The notes beneath the pieces are model-generated. The model saw only the letters and a list, made by a program, of their open reading frames with translations. It did not search any database and was not told the DNA's origin. The position numbers and the translations under genes are program-made. A DNA stretch of 32,874 nt from an uncultured Saprospiraceae bacterium. Lineage in GTDB: Bacteria > Bacteroidota > Bacteroidia > Chitinophagales > Saprospiraceae. Each line of letters starts with the position of its first letter. Position 1 is the stretch's first letter. Shown here one piece after another: positions 1 to 7,799 of the stretch. The DNA is taken from NCBI GenBank assembly GCA_938033975.1, contig CALHKJ010000198.1:1-32874 (forward strand), in the 5' to 3' direction.

Positions 1-1
1 G

Positions 2-265
2 CCTGGGAAGTCAAATTATACACCACCAGCACCAAAGGAGAAACCAAATATTGTAAAAATTGCACCTAAGGGAACATACTATTACAATGGAGTTGTGGTT
101 TCGAAAAGTAGCCTTGAGACAAAAATCAGAGATCTAAAGAAGAATAGCAGTAAGCCTTCATTTGTGATCTCTCCAGATAAGAAGACTCCTAATCAATATG
201 TGATAGCTGTTATGGATATTGCCTATAGATATGGAGTTGCCGGCATTTTGACAGATGTAAAATAA
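2..265 (+). CDS. exbD: ExbD-type biopolymer transport protein, C-terminal part
   Basis: This is the 3' end of a gene that begins before the window. The 87 visible residues contain a periplasmic ExbD/TolR domain: 'IVKIAPKGTYYYNGVVVS', a middle helix 'SLETKIRDLKK', and the closing 'VIAVMDIAYRYGVAGILTDVK', which is the usual last helix and strand of the family. ExbD works with ExbB and TonB in the inner membrane to pass proton-motive force to outer-membrane receptors. A tonB gene follows 77 bases downstream on the same strand, which supports ExbD over TolR. The N-terminal membrane helix and its conserved Asp lie outside the window, so they cannot be checked. Confidence 0.85.
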   Translation, partial: PGKSNYTPPAPKEKPNIVKIAPKGTYYYNGVVVSKSSLETKIRDLKKNSSKPSFVISPDKKTPNQYVIAVMDIAYRYGVAGILTDVK

Positions 266-294
266 TTGCCCCCAACAGTAATGAGAATGTTTTA

Positions 295-315
295 GTTGTA
301 GTAAGGTTCTACAAC
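295..315 (+). repeat. short hairpin between exbD and tonB
   Basis: A perfect 7-bp inverted repeat (GTTGTAG ... CTACAAC) with a 7-base loop lies in the 77-bp gap between exbD and tonB. No T-run follows it, so it is not a typical terminator. It could be an mRNA processing or stability element, or chance. Confidence 0.3.
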
Positions 316-342
316 GAGATCGCAGATTATAACATTTAAATT

Positions 343-1215
343 ATGTACACAGATATAAGTTTAAGTATAGAGGAAAAAGAAGACAGGAAAAATAGTTTCT
401 ACCTGAGCGTAGCCATACACCTTATCCTACTTATTATGTTGCTCATGATTCCTTTAAAAAAAGCAATCACACCAGATCCAACAATGCAAGGCATTATCGT
501 TCAGTTTGGCAACCCAAATGCTGGGAATGAAAACTCAGTAAACGAACCAATGATGGCTGAGTCTAGTCAAAGTGAAGCTGTAAGCGAAGAAAAAGCGACA
601 TCAGAACCTGTAAAGCAAAAAGAGGAACCAATTGTTAAAAAAGAAGCTCCTTCAGCAGCATCTGTAGAAACAAAAATAGTAGAAAAGACAAGTCCAATTA
701 TAGCGAGTAATGAGGTTGTCATTGAGAAACAAACAAAAGCTGTTGAAGAAAATACTTCAGCTTCAAGTAGCAGTGAAAGTCAAGAAAAAACAAATGAGAA
801 ATCAGAGGCTGAAAAACTTGCAGAAAGCAAGGCCAAATTTGGTTCTTTGTTTGGAGGAGGTTCCACTGGTTCAGAAAACGATAAAAAGGGAGAAGACTTT
901 GGTGTGCCTGATGCAACTGTCTTAGAAGGTTTGAGTAAAGGAACAGGAGAGGCAGGTGATGGATTAGGTTCTCGTGGTTTGGTCTATGAGCCAAAAATTG
1001 AAGACAACTCACAAAAGTCCGGAAAGGTAGTTGTGAAAGTTTGTGTCAATAAACAAGGAAATGTAACTTCTGCAAAATATACTCAACGAGGTTCTTCTAC
1101 TTCGGATAGTTATTTGATCAGTCTAGCTGAAAAGAGTGCTAAGAAATATCGTTTTACGCCAAGTAATACTGAAGAGCAATGTGGCAGCATCACAATTGAT
1201 TTTATTGTAAAATAA
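343..1215 (+). CDS. tonB: TonB energy transducer
   Basis: A 290-residue TonB-like protein. One membrane helix spans about residues 20-38 (FYLSVAIHLILLIMLLMIPL). It is followed by a long low-complexity periplasmic linker rich in Glu, Lys, Ser and Ala (about 60-170). A TonB C-terminal domain fills about 205-290: 'GKVVVKVCVNKQGNVTSAKY', then 'SLAEKSAKKYRFTPS', ending 'GSITIDFIVK'. The linker lacks the Pro-Lys/Pro-Glu repeats of enterobacterial TonB, which is common in Bacteroidota. It follows exbD on the same strand, so both probably belong to one energising complex for TonB-dependent receptors. A hairpin terminator lies directly behind the stop codon. Confidence 0.88.
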   Translation: MYTDISLSIEEKEDRKNSFYLSVAIHLILLIMLLMIPLKKAITPDPTMQGIIVQFGNPNAGNENSVNEPMMAESSQSEAVSEEKATSEPVKQKEEPIVKKEAPSAASVETKIVEKTSPIIASNEVVIEKQTKAVEENTSASSSSESQEKTNEKSEAEKLAESKAKFGSLFGGGSTGSENDKKGEDFGVPDATVLEGLSKGTGEAGDGLGSRGLVYEPKIEDNSQKSGKVVVKVCVNKQGNVTSAKYTQRGSSTSDSYLISLAEKSAKKYRFTPSNTEEQCGSITIDFIVK

Positions 1216-1216
1216 A

Positions 1217-1250
1217 AAAGGCCAGCGATTGCTGACCTTTATGTTTTATT
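1217..1250. terminator. bidirectional intrinsic terminator
   Basis: Inverted repeat aaaggccagc (1217-1226) / gctgaccttt (1231-1240) with a 4-base loop and one mismatch. T-rich sequence follows on both strands: TTTATGTTTTATTTT on plus, CCTTTTTTATTTTAC on minus. It lies between the convergent tonB and thioredoxin-TonB genes and can end both transcripts. Confidence 0.8.
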
Positions 1251-2364
1251 TTCCTTCTACTTCTTTCTTTTCTGTTTTCTCAAGTGCAAACCTGACAGGA
1301 AAGGTATATAGGACATCAACTGCCTTCCCTCTCTGTTTTCCTGGTATCCATTTTGGCATTTGATTAATCACAGATAAGGCTGCATCTCCACAACCTGAAC
1401 CTAAGTCACGAAGAATTTTTGCATCTTTTACCATTCCGGTTTTGTCAATAACAAACTGGAGAACAACCATTCCATCTACTCCTTTGCTTCGAGCTTCTGT
1501 AGGATACACAAGATTTTTATATACAAATTCAAGCAACTTTTGTTCTGCACATTTCTTTTTATCGTCCTTTGTTCCTTCCATATCTTCACAGCCAGGAAAC
1601 CTTGGCATTTCCTCTACTACCTTATAAAGCTCACCTTCTTGGTGGTGCTCTTTTGAAAACCCAGGGTGACCACTTTTCTTAGTTGTAGTTTTTTGCTTAG
1701 GAACAGTATCTCTTTTGATTGATCTACCATTTGTTTTGGTATTGACTGTTGGTTTTTTTGCAGTTGCTGAATTAGAACTGTTTGTTGCAACAGGCTTAGT
1801 TATTGCATTAGCAGTTGCCTGATTTTTTGCAGCTGCTGCCTTCTGGTATTGTTCTATCTTATAATTATTTTGGAAAGTAGTCCAAGCCATCGTTTTATAC
1901 TTTTCCTCGGTGGCAAACTTCATTTCCATCATAACTGCATCTGGACCTTTGAATCCTGGTGAAATTAAAATTCTAGCAAATTCCTCATCAAGAACAACAA
2001 AGGCTGGATATCCCAATCTTCCATTCAACAATGCATACGCAAGTTCGTGGACACCTCGTCCCCCACTAGTTATGTATTTGAATTCAGTATCGTTGAAAGT
2101 AATATTGTCTTTTTGCTCTGCATTGAATTTTACTGGATAGAAATTATCATTAAGATACTTTACAATGGCAGGATCTTTAAAAGTTGTTTTATCCATTTTC
2201 TTACAGTATCCACACCAGTCAGTATAAATATCGACATATAGTTTTTTGGGATTTTTTTCAGCAGCCTCCATGGCATCTTGCCAGCTCATCCAGTTCACAT
2301 CCTTTTGTGCGTTTGAGATGCTTAAAACAAACATCAAACTAGCAAAGGTTAAAATATATTTCAT
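1246..2364 (-). CDS. thioredoxin-like protein fused to a TonB C-terminal domain
   Basis: 372 residues, exported. Residues 1-19 are a signal peptide (MKYILTFASLMFVLSISNA). Residues about 25-150 form a thioredoxin-like domain with the redox motif WCGYCKK at 50-56 and a cis-Pro candidate in 'LGYPAFVVLDEE'. A Lys/Thr/Asn-rich linker follows (about 170-245). The end (about 255-365) is a TonB C-terminal domain: 'VYPTEARSKGVDGMVVLQFV', 'MPKWIPGKQRGKAVDVLYTF'. The family Y-P-x-x-A-R-x-x-G signature is clear. There is no N-terminal TonB membrane anchor after the signal peptide, so it is unlikely to be a standard energy transducer. A periplasmic redox protein that uses the TonB_C fold for binding is more likely. 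The substrate is unknown. Confidence 0.8.
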   Translation of the reverse strand: MKYILTFASLMFVLSISNAQKDVNWMSWQDAMEAAEKNPKKLYVDIYTDWCGYCKKMDKTTFKDPAIVKYLNDNFYPVKFNAEQKDNITFNDTEFKYITSGGRGVHELAYALLNGRLGYPAFVVLDEEFARILISPGFKGPDAVMMEMKFATEEKYKTMAWTTFQNNYKIEQYQKAAAAKNQATANAITKPVATNSSNSATAKKPTVNTKTNGRSIKRDTVPKQKTTTKKSGHPGFSKEHHQEGELYKVVEEMPRFPGCEDMEGTKDDKKKCAEQKLLEFVYKNLVYPTEARSKGVDGMVVLQFVIDKTGMVKDAKILRDLGSGCGDAALSVINQMPKWIPGKQRGKAVDVLYTFPVRFALEKTEKKEVEGK

Positions 2365-2589
2365 TCTATGAATTTTGTAAATGCTATAAATACGGGTGTA
2401 AATTAAGCTTATTCATCCATAATTGAAGTTAAGAGATTCATAAACTCGAGAATATATCCTCTAATCAAATAATGTAGTATAGCTAAATAAGTTTTACACT
2501 TGGCCATTCAAATGCTAAAATCGGATAAAACATAAGGCAATTATAGCTTTTTATGCTATTCAATTATAAAAAGTCTTATTCAGAATTAT

Positions 2590-2877
2590 TCATTTACCAA
2601 GGAGTTTGGTTTCCAGCTCTCTGATTTTACCTCTCTGAATTGCCAGCTGCCCTTTCAAATCTTTCTGTTCCTTTATAAGTTCTTCTAGTCTTTGTTCAGA
2701 ATCTTTTAGCTTATTTCTTCCTACTCTTGTTTCTTGAGTAAGCTCATGATACATACTTTTCCATTTCTTCATGACCACTACTCCCAAAGTACAACCAAGT
2801 ATAAATGGAAGAATCCACCATAACCACCAGGTACTACAAAAGTCAGTAAAAATATTTAGGCTTATTAAGTTCGTCAT
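2590..2877 (-). CDS. small membrane protein with W-rich helix and coiled coil
   Basis: 95 residues. A Trp-rich membrane helix occupies about residues 14-36 (STWWLWWILPFILGCTLGVV). From about 45 to 92 the sequence is charged with heptad-like spacing (EQRLEELIKEQKDLKGQLAI ... KIRELETKLLGK), a coiled coil. It starts 6 bp after the OmpA gene upstream, so the two are very likely co-transcribed and may act together. The function is unknown. A role as an inner-membrane partner of the peptidoglycan-binding OmpA protein is only an inference. The 225 bp behind it hold no gene that I can see, only a weak 5-bp hairpin near 2543-2559. Confidence 0.65.
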   Translation of the reverse strand: MTNLISLNIFTDFCSTWWLWWILPFILGCTLGVVVMKKWKSMYHELTQETRVGRNKLKDSEQRLEELIKEQKDLKGQLAIQRGKIRELETKLLGK

Positions 2878-2883
2878 GATATT

Positions 2884-3687
2884 TTATTGTTCTAAAATTT
2901 TCAACTCTACTCTACGATTTGCTGCTCTACCTTTGTCTGTTTCATTTGTTTGAATAGGTTTTTGATCACCAAAGGATTCCGTAATAATCTGGTGAGGTTT
3001 CACCCCCCTACTCAATAAATAAACTTTTATAATCTGTGCTCTCATGTTTGCCAATTCCAAGTTATATTCTCTACTTCCTGAGTTGTCAGTATGTCCATCA
3101 ATTTTTAGCTTTTCAGATTTTTCGATTACTCGAATAGCAAGCTTATCTAGATATTCTTCTACTTCAACGTCAGCTAATTTATTTACGGAGTTAACTGGGA
3201 AATAAATCAAGATTTTGTCATCAATCTCTTTAATCTTTTCACTCACTGTAACTAGACGAATGTTTGCCCCAGGAATTTTGCAATCAAAATTATATTTCAC
3301 ATTAATCAAACTATCAGATTCTAATTGAAATTTTGATTCATCTAAACCCATAAACTTTGACAATGCTTCTGCTCTGGCCATACCAAGATTGCCATACTCA
3401 CTTTGATTTTCTTCCTTATTATGATATAGTCCTTTGATTCTGATTTTCGATGTCTCTTCCATTTTTTCCAACAATGAAGATTTATAATTATTCCACTGCT
3501 TGGTTACTTTAAGATCAGCAGAAGACCATTCAAAATAATACGGTCCTAAGGTTGGACAAGGAGTTTCACTTTCTGATGCAACTATATTTGGTGCAAGTTT
3601 ATCTGGATGATCGCTTCCGCAAATATTTGAAATTGAACAATATCCAACTCCTAATAGTAACCACAGCAAGATTAAAATGTAACGCAA
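2884..3687 (-). CDS. OmpA-family peptidoglycan-binding protein
   Basis: 267 residues. The hydrophobic N-terminus (MRYILILLWLLLGVGYCS) is a signal peptide or anchor; the Cys at 17 is not in a good lipobox because Tyr precedes it. A degenerate first half (about 45-150) resembles a diverged OmpA fold. Residues about 155-267 are a clear OmpA C-terminal domain: 'LKIDGHTDNSGSREYNLELA', 'VKPHQIITESFGDQKPI', 'RAANRRVELKIL', with the Asp and Arg used to hold diaminopimelate in peptidoglycan. The start codon is TTG. It lies in a pair with the coiled-coil membrane gene 6 bp downstream and is divergent from comEC. Confidence 0.8.
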   Translation of the reverse strand: MRYILILLWLLLGVGYCSISNICGSDHPDKLAPNIVASESETPCPTLGPYYFEWSSADLKVTKQWNNYKSSLLEKMEETSKIRIKGLYHNKEENQSEYGNLGMARAEALSKFMGLDESKFQLESDSLINVKYNFDCKIPGANIRLVTVSEKIKEIDDKILIYFPVNSVNKLADVEVEEYLDKLAIRVIEKSEKLKIDGHTDNSGSREYNLELANMRAQIIKVYLLSRGVKPHQIITESFGDQKPIQTNETDKGRAANRRVELKILEQ

Positions 3688-3858
3688 CCCTTTGCTTGTT
3701 TTAGAGATTAATTTGATTGGCTTGTAATTTAATCAATTATCGAAAACTGATTACTGAATTCTGTCTATTAGATTTTGAAGGATTCAAAAATAACCAACCA
3801 AAACTGTTTACCTTCTTTGAATTTCTAACACAATATGTAGATCTAAGAATATACAATT

Positions 3859-5934
3859 GTGCTAATCAACCATCACGAAATCCCACTTCTCAAACCTTGC
3901 CTCGTCTTAATTCTTGGGATATTGGTAGGAGAAATTGTATCACCTCCTTTTCGGGTATCTTCGATTTTAATTTATGCGATTATATTTTTCTTAGGCCTAC
4001 AATTGGTTTCCAAGATAAGCCATGAACATTCTTTTAGAAGTTTCATAGTTCTACTTTTAATCTCTTGTTTGGGTATTTGTTTAGTCCAAGAAAGAAGTCC
4101 TGTGACAAGATCATTGCCTTATGATATAACAGCAGAGTCCTTTACAATCAGGGTGGAGAAATTACTGCCCAACAAAAATCACAAAAAACTTGTTGGCAGC
4201 ATTTTATCTTATCAAAACGAGGATTCAGTTTTTGTCCATTCCAAAGGAAAGGTGCTGGTCTATTTTGAAGGTGCAAAAACTGACACAAGTATCATGGTTG
4301 GAAACGAATATTATATTAGTGGTAATTTATCTCAGATTTCCCAAGTTCCCAATCCCTATGCTTTTGATTATTCTTCCTACTTAAAAAAGGAAAGAATTTA
4401 CCATCAAGTCTTTGTCAAAAAGAAAGCTTGGCAATTTATAAGAACTAATAGAAAATCACTTCTTCACAGTATTGTGCATAAGCTACAAGTACACTTTAAG
4501 GAAATTATCAATCGGAATTTTGCTGACGTATCAAATAGAGCATTGGTTATGGCAATGGTCTTAGGAGATAGAACTGAACTTGGTGAAAATCAAAAAGAAT
4601 TGTTTATTAATACGGGAGCTATTCATGTTCTTGCTGTTTCAGGTCTACATGTTGGGATATTGGCACTATTCATTTCATTTATATTTAAGCTCTTAGATAA
4701 GATCATAAGTATTCCCAAACTAATACAAGGACTCGTTGGTATTTTTACTTTGTGGTTGTTTGCAATGATCACAGGCGCCTCATCTGCTGTATGTCGTGCT
4801 GCTTTAATGTTTAGCATGTTCTATTTATCTCGAGATATCCTACATCGGCATGTTTCAATTTACAACATCATATTTGGGTCTGCATTCATACTTCTTCTCT
4901 ATGAACCAATGCAAGTTTTTAAAGTTAGTTTTCAATTTTCATACTTAGCAGTCCTTAGTATTGTTTTCTTTTATCCGTTTGTCAACAATTGGCTAAATTC
5001 AAAATTTATGATTGCCAATTATTTTTGGTCATCTATTGCTATTGGGATTTCTGCGCAGGTATTGGTCTTTCCTATCAGTATTTTTTATTTCAACAAATTC
5101 GCAAGTTCATTTTTTATCACTTCGATTTTTGTGGTTCAGTTGGCTATGATCATTTTGGTCGTGACACTGTTGATCTTGATTTTTGATTCATTTGGTCTTT
5201 CATTAATCTCTGACACTATTTTATCTCCTATATGTAATTGGGTTCTGTCTATTTTTCAACAATCAATCTCAAAAGTGCAGGCCTTGCCTTATAGTTATAT
5301 CGACAATATCTGGATAGACAGAATTCAGCTGATAGTTATTTATATTGCTTTGGCTTTTCTGATGCTGCTTATTAAGTGTAAGAAAATCAAATACCTCTTG
5401 GTAATTTTTGCTTGTTTGTTATTCTACTTCGCCCACAGTAATTACAAATCACATTCTAGTTCAATTCAGCACAAGGCTTATATCTATAAGTCAAGCGATG
5501 ACTATGTGGATATATTTGTGGGCAATCAATGTTATAGTTTACACACAGATTCAAATGAAGGTGAGGCTTTTGTCTATGGTAGGAATAGACTGGCTCATGA
5601 TATTCAGGACCACAAGAAATTAGATGAGGCGATAATGCAAAATGCTCTTGAATACAAAAATGGTGTATTGCGATTAGGAGATATATTTCTTGCTTTCGCA
5701 AATGAGAAGTCATTTACAGAAGTGAACAAAACTTATGCATACAATTACTTATTGGTCAATAAAGTAAACAATAAGCTAAAAGAGTTTGACCTTTCTCAAA
5801 TAAGAGATTCAGAAATAATATTGATGGCAAGTTTGCCGCCTTGGAAAAGAAATGAATTTATTGAGTATTGTAGTGAAGCAAACTTAAACTGCTTTGATAT
5901 TAAGAAACAGGGAGCAAAGGAAATCCTGTTCTAG
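3859..5934 (+). CDS. comEC: ComEC/Rec2-type DNA uptake channel protein
   Basis: 691 residues, polytopic membrane protein. An N-terminal hydrophobic part (about 10-75) is followed by a soluble DUF4131-like domain (about 85-195). A Competence domain follows (about 230-520) with the family signature HVLAVSGLHVG at 256-266 and several helices. The C-terminal 140 residues sit where a metallo-beta-lactamase-like domain is found in full-length ComEC. Here no HxHxDH metal motif is visible, as in many Bacteroidota homologues, so a nuclease role is unlikely. ComEC carries single-stranded DNA across the inner membrane in natural transformation. The start is GTG; an in-frame stop at 3844 rules out a longer start. 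The stop is shared with the convergent rlmN. Confidence 0.88.
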   Translation: MLINHHEIPLLKPCLVLILGILVGEIVSPPFRVSSILIYAIIFFLGLQLVSKISHEHSFRSFIVLLLISCLGICLVQERSPVTRSLPYDITAESFTIRVEKLLPNKNHKKLVGSILSYQNEDSVFVHSKGKVLVYFEGAKTDTSIMVGNEYYISGNLSQISQVPNPYAFDYSSYLKKERIYHQVFVKKKAWQFIRTNRKSLLHSIVHKLQVHFKEIINRNFADVSNRALVMAMVLGDRTELGENQKELFINTGAIHVLAVSGLHVGILALFISFIFKLLDKIISIPKLIQGLVGIFTLWLFAMITGASSAVCRAALMFSMFYLSRDILHRHVSIYNIIFGSAFILLLYEPMQVFKVSFQFSYLAVLSIVFFYPFVNNWLNSKFMIANYFWSSIAIGISAQVLVFPISIFYFNKFASSFFITSIFVVQLAMIILVVTLLILIFDSFGLSLISDTILSPICNWVLSIFQQSISKVQALPYSYIDNIWIDRIQLIVIYIALAFLMLLIKCKKIKYLLVIFACLLFYFAHSNYKSHSSSIQHKAYIYKSSDDYVDIFVGNQCYSLHTDSNEGEAFVYGRNRLAHDIQDHKKLDEAIMQNALEYKNGVLRLGDIFLAFANEKSFTEVNKTYAYNYLLVNKVNNKLKEFDLSQIRDSEIILMASLPPWKRNEFIEYCSEANLNCFDIKKQGAKEILF

Positions 5935-6977
5935 TTTTCCTTATTTGCCAATTGCCCACAAGCAGCATCAATATCTTTACCTCGGCTTCTTCTGAGGGTA
6001 CAAGTAATATCTTGCCTTTTCAGATAATCCATAAAGTCTTCAATCCTTCCACTATCAGATTTTGAAAATTCAGAACCATCAATCGGATTGTATTCAATGA
6101 TATTTACTTTAACTGGAAAACGCTTGCATAACTTACTCAAGTTTTTGGCATCTTGAATGGAGTCATTGAATCTTTGGAATGCAATATACTCGTAACTTAT
6201 TTTATTCTTAGTCTTCTGATAAAAGTATGCCAGTGCATCCATCAGATTGTCAAGATTATTTGTTTCATTAATCGGCATGATGGAATCACGTTTTGTGTCA
6301 TCTGCTGCATGTAAGGAAAGTGCCAGATTAAATTTGACTTCATCATCTGCCAATTTCATAATCATCTTAGCAATTCCTGCGGTACTTACTGTGATACGTC
6401 TTGGAGACATATTGAGTCCATCTTTACCTGTGATCAACTCAATACTTTTCATAACATTCTTATAAGCTAAAAGTGGCTCACCCATACCCATGTACACAAT
6501 ATTGCTTAAAGGCTTATCAAAATGCTCAAGCGATTGTTCGTTGACCATAGTCACTTGATCATATATTTCTCCAGGATCAAGGTTCCGCATTCTTTTCATT
6601 TTACCTGTAGCGCAAAAACTACATGTAAGGCTACAACCTACCTGTGAAGAAACACAGACTGTAAATCTATTATCTCGTTCGACGGGGATTAATACTGATT
6701 CGATTAAATGCTCATCATGTAATTTGAATCTGGTTTTGATGGTACCATCATTACTTTTTTGAATCAGGTTTGTTTTGATTCTATTGATCGTGTAATGCTT
6801 GGAAAGATTTTCTCTGAGAGTCTTTGACAAATTGGTCATTTCGTCAAATGAGTTGGCTCCCTTTTCCCAGAGCCACTGATATATTTGTTTTCCAGCAAAT
6901 GGCTTGGCGCCATGTTCTGCTACAAGCTCAATGAGTTGAGCTTTGTCTAATAAACGTATATCTTTTAGTGTATTGAT
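5931..6977 (-). CDS. rlmN: 23S rRNA/tRNA adenine-C2 methyltransferase RlmN
   Basis: Radical SAM enzyme that methylates C2 of adenosine in 23S rRNA and some tRNAs. Counting from the ATG at 6839, the 4Fe-4S cysteines are C69, C73 and C76 in 'GCSLTCSFCATGK'. The nearby 'VCVSSQ' Cys and the catalytic Cys in 'AACGQL' near the end are present. The frame stays open upstream to a TGA at 6999-7001. The extra residues read as the normal RlmN N-terminal domain ('IRLLDKAQLIELVAEH', 'GKQIYQWLWEKGANSFDEM'). No ATG, GTG or TTG lies in that extension. The best fit is initiation at ATC 6975-6977, giving 348 residues, the usual family length. The canonical alternative is ATG 6839 (302 residues), which would lack the domain. 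It is 27 bp behind pyrH. Confidence 0.85.
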   Translation of the reverse strand: MNTLKDIRLLDKAQLIELVAEHGAKPFAGKQIYQWLWEKGANSFDEMTNLSKTLRENLSKHYTINRIKTNLIQKSNDGTIKTRFKLHDEHLIESVLIPVERDNRFTVCVSSQVGCSLTCSFCATGKMKRMRNLDPGEIYDQVTMVNEQSLEHFDKPLSNIVYMGMGEPLLAYKNVMKSIELITGKDGLNMSPRRITVSTAGIAKMIMKLADDEVKFNLALSLHAADDTKRDSIMPINETNNLDNLMDALAYFYQKTKNKISYEYIAFQRFNDSIQDAKNLSKLCKRFPVKVNIIEYNPIDGSEFSKSDSGRIEDFMDYLKRQDITCTLRRSRGKDIDAACGQLANKEN

Positions 6978-7004
6978 CTGTTCTGTTGATTTTAATGATC
7001 AAAA

Positions 7005-7718
7005 TCAACCGGTAACAATAGTTCCGATATTTTCTCCTTCAATAATTTTGGCAAGATTTCCTTTTTCATTGATATCGAAAACTACAATTGGGAGGTTGTT
7101 TTCTTGACATAGTGTGAATGCAGTCATATCCATTACTCCTAAACCACGAGATATTACTTCTGCGAAAGATATACTTTCGAACTTTTCTGCATCGGGGTTT
7201 TTGAGAGGATCCTTATTGTAAATTCCATCCACACGAGTTCCTTTGAGGATAACATCTGCACCAATTTCATTGGCTCTTAATGCAGCTGCAGAATCTGTAG
7301 TAAAATAAGGACTACCTGTTCCGGCAGCGAATATTACCACTCTACCTTTTTCAAGATGTCTGATCGCTCTTCTTTTGATATAAGGTTCTGCAATTTGTAC
7401 CATTTGCACCGCAGAGATCAATCTTGTGAAAACATCATAACTTTCTAGGACTGATTGTAGAGCAAGACCATTTATGCATGTAGCAAGCATGCCCATATAA
7501 TCCCCTTGTACTCTTCCAATGCTATTTTCTTTAGCATTTAAACCTCTGAAGATATTTCCACCACCAATCACGATGGCGACTTCAATTCTTCTATCTACAA
7601 GATTTTTTATTTCCTCAGCGTAGTGTTTGAGTTTATTAGAATCAATTCCAAAACCCTCCTCACCCATGAGTGATTCGCCGCTAAGTTTAAGAAGTACTCT
7701 TTTGTATTTGTGAATCAT
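7005..7718 (-). CDS. pyrH: UMP kinase
   Basis: 237 residues, the standard length. It phosphorylates UMP to UDP with ATP and belongs to the amino acid kinase fold. Visible motifs are 'LLKLSGESLMG' (phosphate binding), 'VIGGGNIFRG', 'GTGSPYFTTDSAAALRA' and 'GTRVDGIYNKDP' (nucleotide binding). It follows tsf in the common rpsB-tsf-pyrH order, but a hairpin terminator lies between tsf and pyrH, so its expression probably depends on read-through or a weak promoter. The gene that usually comes next, frr, is replaced here by rlmN. Confidence 0.95.
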   Translation of the reverse strand: MIHKYKRVLLKLSGESLMGEEGFGIDSNKLKHYAEEIKNLVDRRIEVAIVIGGGNIFRGLNAKENSIGRVQGDYMGMLATCINGLALQSVLESYDVFTRLISAVQMVQIAEPYIKRRAIRHLEKGRVVIFAAGTGSPYFTTDSAAALRANEIGADVILKGTRVDGIYNKDPLKNPDAEKFESISFAEVISRGLGVMDMTAFTLCQENNLPIVVFDINEKGNLAKIIEGENIGTIVTG

Positions 7719-7741
7719 AAGGCTTCTTTGTGCATAGATAC

Positions 7742-7775
7742 AAAAAAGCGGTTAAAATTTTTAACCGCTTTCATT
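7742..7775 (-). terminator. intrinsic terminator behind tsf
   Basis: A perfect 11-bp inverted repeat, aaagcggttaa (7745-7755) / ttaaccgcttt (7761-7771), with an AT-only centre. On the minus strand it is followed by a run of six T. It lies 29 bp behind the tsf stop and 24 bp before the pyrH start, so it separates the translation genes from pyrH or attenuates the flow between them. Confidence 0.8.
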
Positions 7776-7799
7776 ACTTATATTTTATATAGAGTTAGC

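Noticed and set aside
3717..4025. 102-codon plus-strand frame overlapping the start of comEC
   Set aside because: Overlaps comEC in another frame and shows no family features.
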